Below, piece after piece: positions 18,400 through 26,333 of a DNA stretch of 64,000 nt. Each line of letters starts with the position of its first letter. The first letter of the stretch is position 1. The notes beneath the pieces are model-generated. The model was not told the DNA's origin and made no database searches. It worked only from the letters and a program-made list of their open reading frames with translations. The stretch is taken from assembly GCA_009780275.1 (NCBI GenBank), contig WRAI01000002.1, positions 1 to 64,000 on the forward strand. The letters run 5' to 3'. The position numbers were made by a program, and so were the translations under genes. This DNA is from Oscillospiraceae bacterium. GTDB taxonomy: Bacteria > Bacillota > Clostridia > Oscillospirales > UBA929.

Positions 18400-19917
18400 T
18401 CAGCTCACCGTCCTTATCTCCACGCCGGGATAGAAGAATTGTAAAATGGCGCGGTGGCTGTTGCCTGCAAGCGCCATACCCTGCGCGCCGTATTGACTCA
18501 TACCGATATTGTTGCCCCAACCGGAGCCATGCAGAATATATTCACCCGTATTGTCGCCTGCACCGATAGCCTGTAACCCACCACTCGTCAAAACGTACAA
18601 ATCGGCATCGGCGGCAATAACATGCGGCGTTCCGTCGATGCCGATAACATACATACCGGCGGGCGATGACGGTGCGCTCTGCCCGGTTTCACTCTGCGTC
18701 GTAATATCAGCCAACTGTCCGCCGACAGGGTCAATCCAAAAGCGCTGACTGCGCGGTGGTGCACCTAAAACAGTCCGCGCACGTTCGCGCCTAAAACGGA
18801 AGTGCTGCCCATTTTCATTGACAAACGTCAACGTCAGCACATTGTCCGACGGCGTACGTTCCTCAATGAAAGCGTTGACAATGTTGCCAGCAACCGTATT
18901 GCCGTCTGTGTCACGCAAGCCGCGTAAGCGTTCGGTAAACTGCTCGTTGGTAAACGTCCGTGTCCAGTTGAGATTATTTCTCGCAAATTCATACGGCGCA
19001 GCGGCTGTCGACTCATATGTATAAAAGTTTCGCGCCGCCGGCATGAGGTACGGGTGCGTCAAGTGGTTTCCGGGAACCCAGACATTACTGACATTTTCAT
19101 TCATGCCGCCGCTCATGGCATGATAGGTTGTCATGGCAACACGATTGTTGTTGGCATTGAACATGTATACACCAATGGTTTCGTCAACAGCTCTGTCAGT
19201 ATTTGCCGTGGCGCGGCCGCGGCCGCGGTAAACTTGACAACAAGTTGTAGCGCATTTGTCAAAGCCATGTTCTCTGCCAGGCCCTCTGTGCGGCGAGAAC
19301 AGCTCCGTACGAAAGGGACGCGCAAATGCAAAACTTCGTGCCGCAATGGCTTGTGCTCTCAGCGCGTCAATATGCCAGTGGTTCATCATCTCCCACTGCA
19401 CAACGCCGCGCAAATACTCTTGCATCGGCAAAACATTTACCACGCGCATATTACCGCCGCTGATGCGCAGAAACTCAAAACCGCCGTTGAAGCGCCGATA
19501 AGCGCCGTCATCACGGAATGAACTATGCACAAATCGAGTTTCGGCTGTTCCCGTGCTGATAGGACGGATACCCAAGCCGTGTATGGCATGATCGTATTGT
19601 GCAAGCACCGCTCCTGTGTTAGCGTTAGTAATGGTGATGCCCGTTGCCGAACCACTGCGGGGCGCGATGATAATAGCGGTAGCAGTAACAGACTGCTGGC
19701 GCGTAAAGATACGCCCATTGCTGTATGTACCAATTTCAAAGCCGCTGCCCACAACGTTCTCCAAGCGCACTTGAGATAATAAGCCTGAGCCATGCGCCAA
19801 GCCGATACGCATAATGGGATTAGATGTAACCGTCGTCGCTTGCGTTGTTGAAGGCGCAAGCAACGGAATTATGGCGACAACCAGCAATAAGGGAATTAGT
19901 TTTTTGAGTCGTTTCAT
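18400..19917 (-). CDS. SpoIID/LytB-domain secreted protein
   Basis: A 505-residue exported protein. A Lys-rich, hydrophobic signal peptide covers residues 1-28. The central SpoIID/LytB domain has PMQEYLRGVVQWEM, LRAQAIAARSFA, TTYHAMSGG and the closing GWGNNIGMSQYGAQGMA. SpoIID of Bacillus is a peptidoglycan lytic transglycosylase needed for engulfment. This protein is longer than SpoIID and lacks its neighbours, so a general wall-remodelling role is equally likely. It is the first gene of the queA-tgt run, with GGGAGG upstream. Confidence 0.88.
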   Translation of the reverse strand: MKRLKKLIPLLLVVAIIPLLAPSTTQATTVTSNPIMRIGLAHGSGLLSQVRLENVVGSGFEIGTYSNGRIFTRQQSVTATAIIIAPRSGSATGITITNANTGAVLAQYDHAIHGLGIRPISTGTAETRFVHSSFRDDGAYRRFNGGFEFLRISGGNMRVVNVLPMQEYLRGVVQWEMMNHWHIDALRAQAIAARSFAFARPFRTELFSPHRGPGREHGFDKCATTCCQVYRGRGRATANTDRAVDETIGVYMFNANNNRVAMTTYHAMSGGMNENVSNVWVPGNHLTHPYLMPAARNFYTYESTAAAPYEFARNNLNWTRTFTNEQFTERLRGLRDTDGNTVAGNIVNAFIEERTPSDNVLTLTFVNENGQHFRFRRERARTVLGAPPRSQRFWIDPVGGQLADITTQSETGQSAPSSPAGMYVIGIDGTPHVIAADADLYVLTSGGLQAIGAGDNTGEYILHGSGWGNNIGMSQYGAQGMALAGNSHRAILQFFYPGVEIRTVS

Positions 19918-20192
19918 TATTTTTATATCCTCCCAGGCTTGACATTATGCGCTGATGTCTTTATAATGGGTCGGTGACAGATGAAGTTTCATTAAAGTAG
20001 ACATAATGCAGTATACAACAAATCTTTCGCAATTTCAAGCACCTTTTGTAAAATCAAGGCATTTTGGTGTCGATACGGGGATATGCTACTAGATATTGTG
20101 GTGTAAGCAGTGAGTCGTTTCCGTGCAACGTATGCCCTTACACTTCCTGTACTATTTATTTTACATTTATAAACACATGGAGGACAAATCAC

Positions 20193-21314
20193 ATGAATAT
20201 ATATGATGTTGGCGGCACGCGCTATCGCGTTGGTATCTTGGGCGCAACTGGCATGGTCGGGCAGCGGCTGTTGCTGCTGCTTGCCGAACATCCATGGTTC
20301 AACGTTACTACACTTGCCGCGAGCAGCCGTAGCGCGGGGCAAACTTATCAAGCCGCTACCGACGGTCGTTGGGTGATGCCAACAGCCATTCCGGCACGAT
20401 TTTGCGATATGCCCGTCCGTGACGCAAGCGCCGACTTCGACTTTATTGTCGGAGAAGTTGACTTTGTCTTCTGCGCAGTGGATATGGATAAAGAATCGAC
20501 ACGGCTTCTCGAAGAAAAATACGCAGCGGCAGGCATTGGCGTCATCAGCAATAACAGCGCGACACGCGGATTCGACGATGTGCCGATGCTGATTCCCGAA
20601 CTCAATGCCGACCACGCTAAAGTCATTGACGCACAACGCGTGCGTTTGGGTACGAGAACCGGCTTTATCGCCGTCAAATCCAACTGTTCGATTCAAAGCT
20701 ATGTGCCGTTACTTTTCCCATTGCGTGATTATCAGCCCATTGCCGTTTCGGTTTGTACATATCAGGCCATCAGCGGCGCAGGCAAGACGTTTGACACCTG
20801 GCCGGAAATGGTTGACAATATGATCCCCTTTATCGGTGGCGAAGAGGAAAAAAGCGAGAAGGAGCCGCTGAAAATTTTTGGTGAAGTGCAAGACGGCAGA
20901 ATTGTCAACGCTAAACGCCCGATTGTTACGGCGCAATGCGTACGCGTGCCGGTCAGTGACGGACATTTGGCAGCTGTAAGTGTAAAATTCCAAGAAAAAC
21001 CATCACGCGAAGAGATGATTGCCCGTTGGCAAGATACCAAAGGCTATCCGCAAATTTTAGGCTTGCCCTCAGCGCCGCGGCAACTCATTCATTATTTCGA
21101 AGAAGATGACGTGTTGCAAGTGGCGACGCACCGCGATTTGGAAAATGGTATGGCAATCAGCGTCGGTCGTTTGCGCGATGATCCGGTCTTTGACTATAAG
21201 TTTATCGGGCTGTCGCACAACACCTTGCGTGGCGCAGCTGGCGGTGCGGTATTGATGGCAGAGCTGCTGGCGGAACAGGGGTATATTGCCACGAAGCCGC
21301 AAAGCGGTTTGTAA
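20193..21314 (+). CDS. asd: Aspartate-semialdehyde dehydrogenase (archaeal/fungal-type)
   Basis: A 373-residue enzyme that reduces aspartyl phosphate to aspartate semialdehyde, the branch point to lysine, threonine and methionine. It has the NADP-binding GILGATGMVGQRLLLLL and the catalytic cysteine in KSNCSIQSY (C165). The SNCS context and the length fit the archaeal/fungal branch of the family, not the usual bacterial enzyme. ATG at 20193 has GGAGGA upstream; an in-frame extension to 20064 is not needed. It leads asd-dapA-dapB. Confidence 0.95.
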   Translation: MNIYDVGGTRYRVGILGATGMVGQRLLLLLAEHPWFNVTTLAASSRSAGQTYQAATDGRWVMPTAIPARFCDMPVRDASADFDFIVGEVDFVFCAVDMDKESTRLLEEKYAAAGIGVISNNSATRGFDDVPMLIPELNADHAKVIDAQRVRLGTRTGFIAVKSNCSIQSYVPLLFPLRDYQPIAVSVCTYQAISGAGKTFDTWPEMVDNMIPFIGGEEEKSEKEPLKIFGEVQDGRIVNAKRPIVTAQCVRVPVSDGHLAAVSVKFQEKPSREEMIARWQDTKGYPQILGLPSAPRQLIHYFEEDDVLQVATHRDLENGMAISVGRLRDDPVFDYKFIGLSHNTLRGAAGGAVLMAELLAEQGYIATKPQSGL

Positions 21315-21332
21315 AGAGTGGAGAGTAGAGTT

Positions 21333-22217
21333 ATGAAAACACCAATATTTACAGGCTCGGGCGTTGCCATTGTTACGCCGTTTGAGGGCGATTGTATCAA
21401 CTTCAAATTATTTGGACAGTTGATTGATTGGCACATCGACAACGGCACAAATGCCATCATCGTTTGCGGTACAACGGGCGAAGCGTCTACATTGAGCATT
21501 CCCGAGCATTTGTCGGCCGTTGAGTTTGCTGTCAAACACACGGCAAAACGCATGCCTGTCGTTGCCGGCACGGGCAGCAACGACACCAATGACGCGTTGC
21601 ATATGAGCCAATCGGCGCAAAAGCTGGGCGCCGACGGTCTGTTGGTTGTGACGCCATACTACAACAAAACCAGTCAGCGCGGGCTTGTCAAGCATTTTGA
21701 AACCATTGCTGACGCAGTAAATATTCCCATCATGCTTTACAATATCCCCTATCGTGCCGGCATGGGTTTTCAGCCCGATACATATAAAATATTAAGTAAG
21801 CATCCCAACATCAACGGGGTCAAAGAGGCAAGCGGCGACTTTACTTTAATTTCGCGAACACGCGCACTATGCGGCAACAATTTGCACATTTGGTCGGGCA
21901 ATGACGACAACACGTTGCCTATTCTTTCCATGGGCGGCCAAGGCGTAGTCAGCACCACGGCCAATGTTGCGCCGCGTATGATGAGCGACTTATGCCGTCT
22001 ATGCTTTGAAGGGAAATTCTCCGAGGCACGGGCGATGGCGATGGCACATCAAGCATTATTTGACGCGCTGTTTGTTGAAGTCAACCCCATCCCGGTCAAG
22101 ACAGCGTTAAGTCTGATGGGTTGGAACGTTGGGCCTTTGCGCATGCCGCTATGCGATATGTATGACGAGCAAGTTGCGATATTGCGACTCGTGTTAGCAG
22201 GCTATGATTTGGTATAA
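21333..22217 (+). CDS. dapA: 4-hydroxy-tetrahydrodipicolinate synthase
   Basis: A 294-residue TIM-barrel aldolase that condenses pyruvate with aspartate semialdehyde. Motifs are GSGVAIVTPF, CGTTGEASTLS, VVTPYYNKTSQRG (catalytic Tyr), LYNIPYRAG and the Schiff-base lysine in NGVKEASGDF. ATG at 21333 lies 18 bp after asd, with GGAG upstream. The gap to dapB is 176 bp. Confidence 0.98.
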   Translation: MKTPIFTGSGVAIVTPFEGDCINFKLFGQLIDWHIDNGTNAIIVCGTTGEASTLSIPEHLSAVEFAVKHTAKRMPVVAGTGSNDTNDALHMSQSAQKLGADGLLVVTPYYNKTSQRGLVKHFETIADAVNIPIMLYNIPYRAGMGFQPDTYKILSKHPNINGVKEASGDFTLISRTRALCGNNLHIWSGNDDNTLPILSMGGQGVVSTTANVAPRMMSDLCRLCFEGKFSEARAMAMAHQALFDALFVEVNPIPVKTALSLMGWNVGPLRMPLCDMYDEQVAILRLVLAGYDLV

Positions 22218-22359
22218 TCTTTCGGTGGCTAATCTAGTGTTAATTGCGAAGCAATTAGGTAAGTGCGGCTTTGGTCTTCTGTAGACAGCAAATTGATATA
22301 GTTGGAGCTTAAGTTGCATGTCATGCAATGATATGCCCGCCGCTAAAATCAAAGAGGGG

Positions 22360-22383
22360 CCCCACGGCGCCCGCTCCGTGGGG
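22360..22383 (+). promoter_or_regulatory. Hairpin covering the dapB ribosome binding site
   Basis: CCCCACGG (22360-22367) pairs perfectly with CCGTGGGG (22376-22383) across an 8-nt loop. The second arm shares GGGG with the GGGGAGA ribosome binding site of dapB (22380-22386). When folded it should lower dapB initiation. No lysine riboswitch core is recognisable in the 176-bp gap. Confidence 0.5.
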
Positions 22384-22393
22384 AGATAAACAT

Positions 22394-23149
22394 ATGTTGA
22401 ATATTCTATTATCAGGTTGCAACGGACGCATGGGACAAGCCGTGAGTCGCGTTGTTTCTGTGCGTGACAATGCCCATATTGCGGCGGGTGTCGATGTTAC
22501 TGCAGCACAAGGCAGCGATTATCCCGTATACGCCAATTTATCCGATTTTGACGGTGTAATCGATGTCGTCATTGATTTTTCGCACGTTGATAATGTGGAC
22601 AAAGTGCTGGCATATTGCTTGGAACGCAAGTTACCTGTTGTGCTTGCCGTGACAGGTTATGACGAAGCAGCATTGAAGAAAATTCACGAGGCCGCGCAGT
22701 CAATTCCGGTATTTCAGTCGGCAAATATGTCGTTGGGCGCGAATTTATTGATGGATTTGGCTGAGAAAGCGGCCGCTGTACTGGGCGGACAATTTGACGT
22801 AGAGATTGTCGAGCGTCATCACCGCAACAAGCTGGACTCGCCCAGCGGCACAGCATTGAGCATTTATAACAGCATCGCCAAAGCCCTTCCCTACCAACCG
22901 CACCCGCAGTACGACCGCTCGCAAACACGCCAAACCCGACCGCACAATGAAATCGGCCTGCACGCAGTCCGCGGCGGCACAATTGTCGGCGATCATGATG
23001 TGGTTTTCGCCGGGCATGATGAGGTCATCGAAATCCGCCACAGCGCGGCAAGCCGTGAGATTTTCGCAGTAGGGGCGGTAAGCGCAGCGAATTTCATTGC
23101 AGAGAAACCGCCGGGGCTATATGGCATGGGACATCTAATTAACGATTGA
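22394..23149 (+). CDS. dapB: 4-hydroxy-tetrahydrodipicolinate reductase
   Basis: A 251-residue NAD(P)H reductase of the diaminopimelate pathway. It has LSGCNGRMGQAVSR (dinucleotide fold), VIDFSHVD, the catalytic ERHHRNKLDSPSGTA (His pair and Lys) and EIGLHAVRGGTIVGDH. ATG at 22394 follows GGGGAGA; the longer frame starting at 22328 would include the hairpin. The C-terminal IND and stop end eight bases before the YhcG-like fragment begins on the other strand. Confidence 0.98.
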   Translation: MLNILLSGCNGRMGQAVSRVVSVRDNAHIAAGVDVTAAQGSDYPVYANLSDFDGVIDVVIDFSHVDNVDKVLAYCLERKLPVVLAVTGYDEAALKKIHEAAQSIPVFQSANMSLGANLLMDLAEKAAAVLGGQFDVEIVERHHRNKLDSPSGTALSIYNSIAKALPYQPHPQYDRSQTRQTRPHNEIGLHAVRGGTIVGDHDVVFAGHDEVIEIRHSAASREIFAVGAVSAANFIAEKPPGLYGMGHLIND

Positions 23150-23157
23150 GAAAATGG

Positions 23158-23415
23158 GCGCATGGCTTGCAAATTGCGAACAGTAAACCCCGACCCAAAT
23201 TCAGCGGTTAATTCTTTGGACAAATAAGTCAATAACCCTTTGCCATATTCGGCGCGCTCGCCAATAGCCTCAGCTATTTCTTTGCCTATTTCCCAATATG
23301 CCTCAACCATTGCAAAATTGACAGCGGCATAGACTTTATTTTTAGCAGTCAACAGCGTTTCGCGGACTTTGCCGTAGGTGTTGCCGTGTAGCGTTGTTAG
23401 CTCATGGTTCATCAT
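23158..23415 (-). pseudogene. 5' fragment of a YhcG/DUF1016 nuclease-family gene
   Basis: The first 86 codons match the N-terminal domain of YhcG-type (DUF1016) proteins: VYAAVNFAMVEAYWEIGKEI, RAEYGKGLLTYLSKELTAEF and GFTVRNLQAMR. The normal ATG and a GGGGA site are intact at 23415. The homology stops at 23158 and the PD-(D/E)XK nuclease half is absent; the frame then runs antisense into the 3' end of dapB. It is best read as a truncated gene left by a deletion or insertion at the dapB border. Confidence 0.75.
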
Positions 23416-23554
23416 TTATCCCCAACTTTCAGTTTTGCACACGCTGTGTGCAAAATTCAATCATACAGAATACAAGCATATTGTACCACACTTTGGCGGG
23501 ATTTTCAACCGCCAATGAGCAAAAAGAGGTAGACATTGCCCCGCCGTTGTGATA

Positions 23555-23588
23555 TACCCATGTCATGGGTAGAAACATTCGGTATACT
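23555..23588 (+). promoter_or_regulatory. Palindromic operator and -10 box ahead of Nudix gene
   Basis: TACCCATGTCATGGGTA (23555-23571) is a perfect 17-bp palindrome. A TATACT box (23583-23588) follows at -10 spacing, so the palindrome covers the -35 position. It resembles an operator for a dimeric repressor. The Nudix ATG is at 23642. Confidence 0.5.
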
Positions 23589-23641
23589 ACGCACACACGC
23601 ACCCATCGGCGCGTGAAGTTTATATTATCAGAGGTGTCGGC

Positions 23642-24139
23642 ATGATTTTCTATAACGCAAGAGCCATTATAATCAAAAACGAAAATGACAATGAAATGGT
23701 TTTAGTCCAACGATGTTTCAGAACAGGTATTCCAAAGCACTTTGAGTTTCCTGGAGGTTGTAACGAATGGGGTGAATCCATCATAGACACGTTGAAGCGT
23801 GAAGTGATGGAAGAAGTAGGGTTGACGGTGACAAAAATCTACGGGGTAGAACATCATAGCGATACAAACGATGTAGAAACATTTATGCCATATTCGGTTT
23901 ATTTCGGAAAACAAGGTTGGACTTTTAAGTCTGGTGAGCTTGAAGGAGAGCGTGGAAAATCGGTAGGGGTGCATTTTAAGTGCGAAGCGATTGGCACTCC
24001 GCTTGAAAACGGTGATAAAACAGTAGACATTCAATGGGTGACGCCAAAAGAACTGAGAGCGTTGCTTGACGAGCCGAATATGTTTGGGGCAATTGACAGG
24101 GGTGCGGCAGAGTTATATTGCTTGGAGCGCGGAGTATAA
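23642..24139 (+). CDS. Nudix hydrolase
   Basis: A 165-residue single-domain Nudix protein. The Nudix box is complete: G, five residues, E, seven residues, REVMEEVG (GCNEWGESIIDTLKREVMEE, residues about 40-60), which coordinates magnesium for hydrolysis of a nucleoside diphosphate derivative. The substrate is unknown. It is transcribed alone, has GAGG upstream and is followed by a terminator. It is not closely similar to the second Nudix protein at 40734. Confidence 0.88.
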   Translation: MIFYNARAIIIKNENDNEMVLVQRCFRTGIPKHFEFPGGCNEWGESIIDTLKREVMEEVGLTVTKIYGVEHHSDTNDVETFMPYSVYFGKQGWTFKSGELEGERGKSVGVHFKCEAIGTPLENGDKTVDIQWVTPKELRALLDEPNMFGAIDRGAAELYCLERGV

Positions 24140-24201
24140 GCATTTCCACCACTAACGCTTAACCCCCGACCCACGCCGTGAATAGGCACATTCTGAACAA
24201 T

Positions 24202-24241
24202 AAATCCCGCAGGATAGGCAAGCCCTATTTTGTGGGATTTT
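24202..24241 (+). terminator. Terminator after the Nudix gene
   Basis: AAATCCCGCA (24202-24211) pairs with TGTGGGATTT (24231-24240), followed by T. The stem can extend inward through ATAGG/CCTAT. Confidence 0.65.
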
Positions 24242-24366
24242 GGCGTTTGTATAAAAAAGTCCTTGACAAGTGGTTACAGGCCCTTGACGCGAATATTTGG
24301 GCACAAATGTCTTTCCAATAAACGAGTTGAAAAAAACAATCTATACTGTTTTATGCGCCCATTTGT

Positions 24367-25056
24367 TTAACACCGATGCAACGTCGTCGCCCTTTGTCCA
24401 ATGCCCACAGTCCGCATTGTCACCGCCCGCCAAGTGTTGCAGCCCACAATACCGTCGGCAACCAGCCCAAATTGCCGCTGAAATTCCCGTACCATACCGT
24501 CGGTACGCGGTCCAAAGACACCATCTAAGGCACTGCCGGTAAAACCCAACGTCGTTAAAGCATCTTGCAAGACAAGAACATACACGCCGCGGCTGCCTTG
24601 CCGTACTGTCGGATAACCCGCGCCGCCCGCGCATGCCGGCACGCCGAACCGCCTGTCAACGTGCACCCATGTCGGCGTTTGCCACAATGGGTCAACGTGA
24701 CCCCATGCCCGCGACTGCATGGCCAGCGCATGAATACGATTGCGTTGCGCTTGCGTCATACCTTGCCCGATATCAAGGGCTGTGCCCGCGTAATGCTGCG
24801 ACTGCGCAGCATGCCGCCCCTCCCAAATGCGCCGAAACGCCGCCCCAACACGAATGGGCGTGTTAAACGCCGCGCGCAAATTATTCCAAGCTTCCATTGT
24901 CTGCCGCGTTGTCCAAATAAAATTAGAGCAACTGTTGGCGCGGAATTCACGCACCGACAGCGTACGCCCCATGCTATATGGCATCGGATCGTTCAGCCCG
25001 CGCCAAAGTCGTTCGATAATATTATTGTTTGTGTTGTGTACAAAAATGGTTGGCAT
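24367..25056 (-). CDS. M15-type D-Ala-D-Ala peptidase with peptidoglycan-binding domain
   Basis: A 229-residue wall-active protein. The N-terminal half has the M15/VanY-type zinc motif QSQHYAGTALDIG (SxHxxGxAxD) and the later WVHVD ligand. The C-terminal half (about 155-220) is a PG_binding_1 domain (VRQGSRGVYVLVLQ, LDGVFGPRTDGMVREFQRQF, ADGIVGCNTWRAV). No signal peptide is evident, so export may use another route, or it may act as an endolysin-like enzyme. Confidence 0.82.
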   Translation of the reverse strand: MPTIFVHNTNNNIIERLWRGLNDPMPYSMGRTLSVREFRANSCSNFIWTTRQTMEAWNNLRAAFNTPIRVGAAFRRIWEGRHAAQSQHYAGTALDIGQGMTQAQRNRIHALAMQSRAWGHVDPLWQTPTWVHVDRRFGVPACAGGAGYPTVRQGSRGVYVLVLQDALTTLGFTGSALDGVFGPRTDGMVREFQRQFGLVADGIVGCNTWRAVTMRTVGIGQRATTLHRC

Positions 25057-25069
25057 GATTTTGCTCCTT

Positions 25070-25540
25070 TCAGTCGCAGGGTGTCGTTTGGAGAGTTGAG
25101 AGCGGCGTTACGAGATTGTGTAATGTTTCATATGGCAACATAAAATCATGATTATCCGCCGTGAATACGTGCAACCCATCATCGGAAAGATAGAATTTCT
25201 CTTCATCAATGCAGTGCTCCAATCGTTTTTTGACGGCTTTATCGGCATTTAATTGAGCCTGCAACGCCTTGATAATTCTGCGCTTTATGCCGCGTTTACG
25301 CTTAAACAGCCTATATAATGGCACTTGCCACCCGTTTTTCCTATCCCATGTGTCGGCGGTGCGAACTTCACCGTGATATCGCCCATTGCCGTAGTGAAAG
25401 TCTAGCACATATGATACAAAATGTTCGCCATCAAACGTTTGCTTGTGCGTGACACTTGCATCACCTATTTTTTCCAAGTAATGCCCAAGTTTGGCGTAGT
25501 ATTTGGCAATGCGCTTGTTGTCCGATGACGGTAAATTCAT
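25070..25540 (-). CDS. Hypothetical protein, DUF3298/RsiV-like pattern
   Basis: A 156-residue soluble protein. The pattern of a conserved aromatic strand (FVSYVLDFHYGNGRYHGEV), a turn, WQVPLYRLFK, a helical stretch and a closing FYLSDDGLHVF plus LPYETL is reminiscent of the DUF3298 beta-grasp domains found in RsiV-like proteins. No transmembrane anchor is present. The start at 25540 has AAGGGGTG upstream; earlier ATGs (25558, 25567) lie before that site. The function is unknown. Confidence 0.6.
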   Translation of the reverse strand: MNLPSSDNKRIAKYYAKLGHYLEKIGDASVTHKQTFDGEHFVSYVLDFHYGNGRYHGEVRTADTWDRKNGWQVPLYRLFKRKRGIKRRIIKALQAQLNADKAVKKRLEHCIDEEKFYLSDDGLHVFTADNHDFMLPYETLHNLVTPLSTLQTTPCD

Positions 25541-25551
25541 GACTTCACCCC

Positions 25552-25580
25552 TTGCCATGTTATGCATTTTGCGCTATACT
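25552..25580 (+). promoter_or_regulatory. Promoter giving a leaderless methyltransferase mRNA
   Basis: TTGCCA (25552-25557), a 17-bp spacer and TATACT (25575-25580). The ATG at 25587 begins seven bases after the -10 box, where transcription should start. No ribosome binding site is present between them. The promoter overlaps the 5' end of the divergent gene at 25540. Confidence 0.7.
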
Positions 25581-25586
25581 TGTTAC

Positions 25587-26285
25587 ATGGAATTATACGA
25601 TATTTTAGCTGAGCATTACGATGAACTTATGTCCCACTTCGATTACGCGGCGTGGAGCGATGTTTTTGTGCATTTGACTGCCGGACACGAGATAACATCA
25701 GTCGTGGATTTGGCGTGTGGTACGGGCGCGTTGACGGCAGAACTTGTCCGGCGCGGATACGACACCATCGGTGTAGATGCCAATGCCGATATGTTGTCAC
25801 GTGCCTACGAGCGCGAGTTGGACACATTATGGCTCATGCAGCCGCTTGAAGAACTCGACTTATACGGCACCGTCGATGCCGCCGTTTGCTGTTTGGACGG
25901 TTTTAATCATTTTCCTGATTTGCGAGCTGTCGAGCAAGCACTGTCACGCGTAAAATTATTTCTTAACCCGCAGGGCATACTTCTTTTTGATATGCTTGCC
26001 CCACAGCACTTTGACAACATTGACGGACAGGCGTTTATCAACCAAAACCAAGATTGTTTCACGGCGTGGGAGTGCCGCATTGACGGCGCACATTGCCATT
26101 ACGATTTTACGGTATTCAAACGTTTGGGAGAGCAGTGGCGCAAATTTAACTGTACACACCGGCAATTGATGATTGCCCCGAATGACATTGAAAAAATGTT
26201 GCAGCAGTTGGGTTTCACTGTGTTGTGGCATGACTTTCAGGGTGGCGGCCCCAAGCGAATGTTTTGTTTGGCAAAATTACCGTAA
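25587..26285 (+). CDS. SAM-dependent methyltransferase
   Basis: A 232-residue class I methyltransferase with VVDLACGTGALTAEL (SAM-binding loop), TIGVDANADML (acidic loop), AAVCCLDGFNHF and LFLNPQGILLFDML. The family fold begins directly at the ATG (MELYDILAEHYDELM), which supports this start and a leaderless mRNA. The substrate cannot be named. An upstream in-frame start (25503) would overlap the divergent gene and lacks homology. Confidence 0.88.
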   Translation: MELYDILAEHYDELMSHFDYAAWSDVFVHLTAGHEITSVVDLACGTGALTAELVRRGYDTIGVDANADMLSRAYERELDTLWLMQPLEELDLYGTVDAAVCCLDGFNHFPDLRAVEQALSRVKLFLNPQGILLFDMLAPQHFDNIDGQAFINQNQDCFTAWECRIDGAHCHYDFTVFKRLGEQWRKFNCTHRQLMIAPNDIEKMLQQLGFTVLWHDFQGGGPKRMFCLAKLP

Positions 26286-26295
26286 CAAATACAAT

Positions 26296-26317
26296 GGCGC
26301 GTTGGAGATAACGCGCC
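26296..26317. repeat. Short perfect palindrome between genes
   Basis: GGCGCGTT (26296-26303) and AACGCGCC (26310-26317) form an 8-bp stem. It lies 11 bp after the methyltransferase stop and just before the M28 ribosome binding site. There is no T-run; it may be a small dispersed repeat like those at 11500 and 30649. Confidence 0.45.
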
Positions 26318-26333
26318 CTACACAGGAGCATAT

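Noticed and set aside
22218-22393. Lysine riboswitch or T-box before dapB
   Set aside because: Only one short GC-rich hairpin is visible. There is no lysine-riboswitch core, no T-box sequence and no terminator/antiterminator pair.
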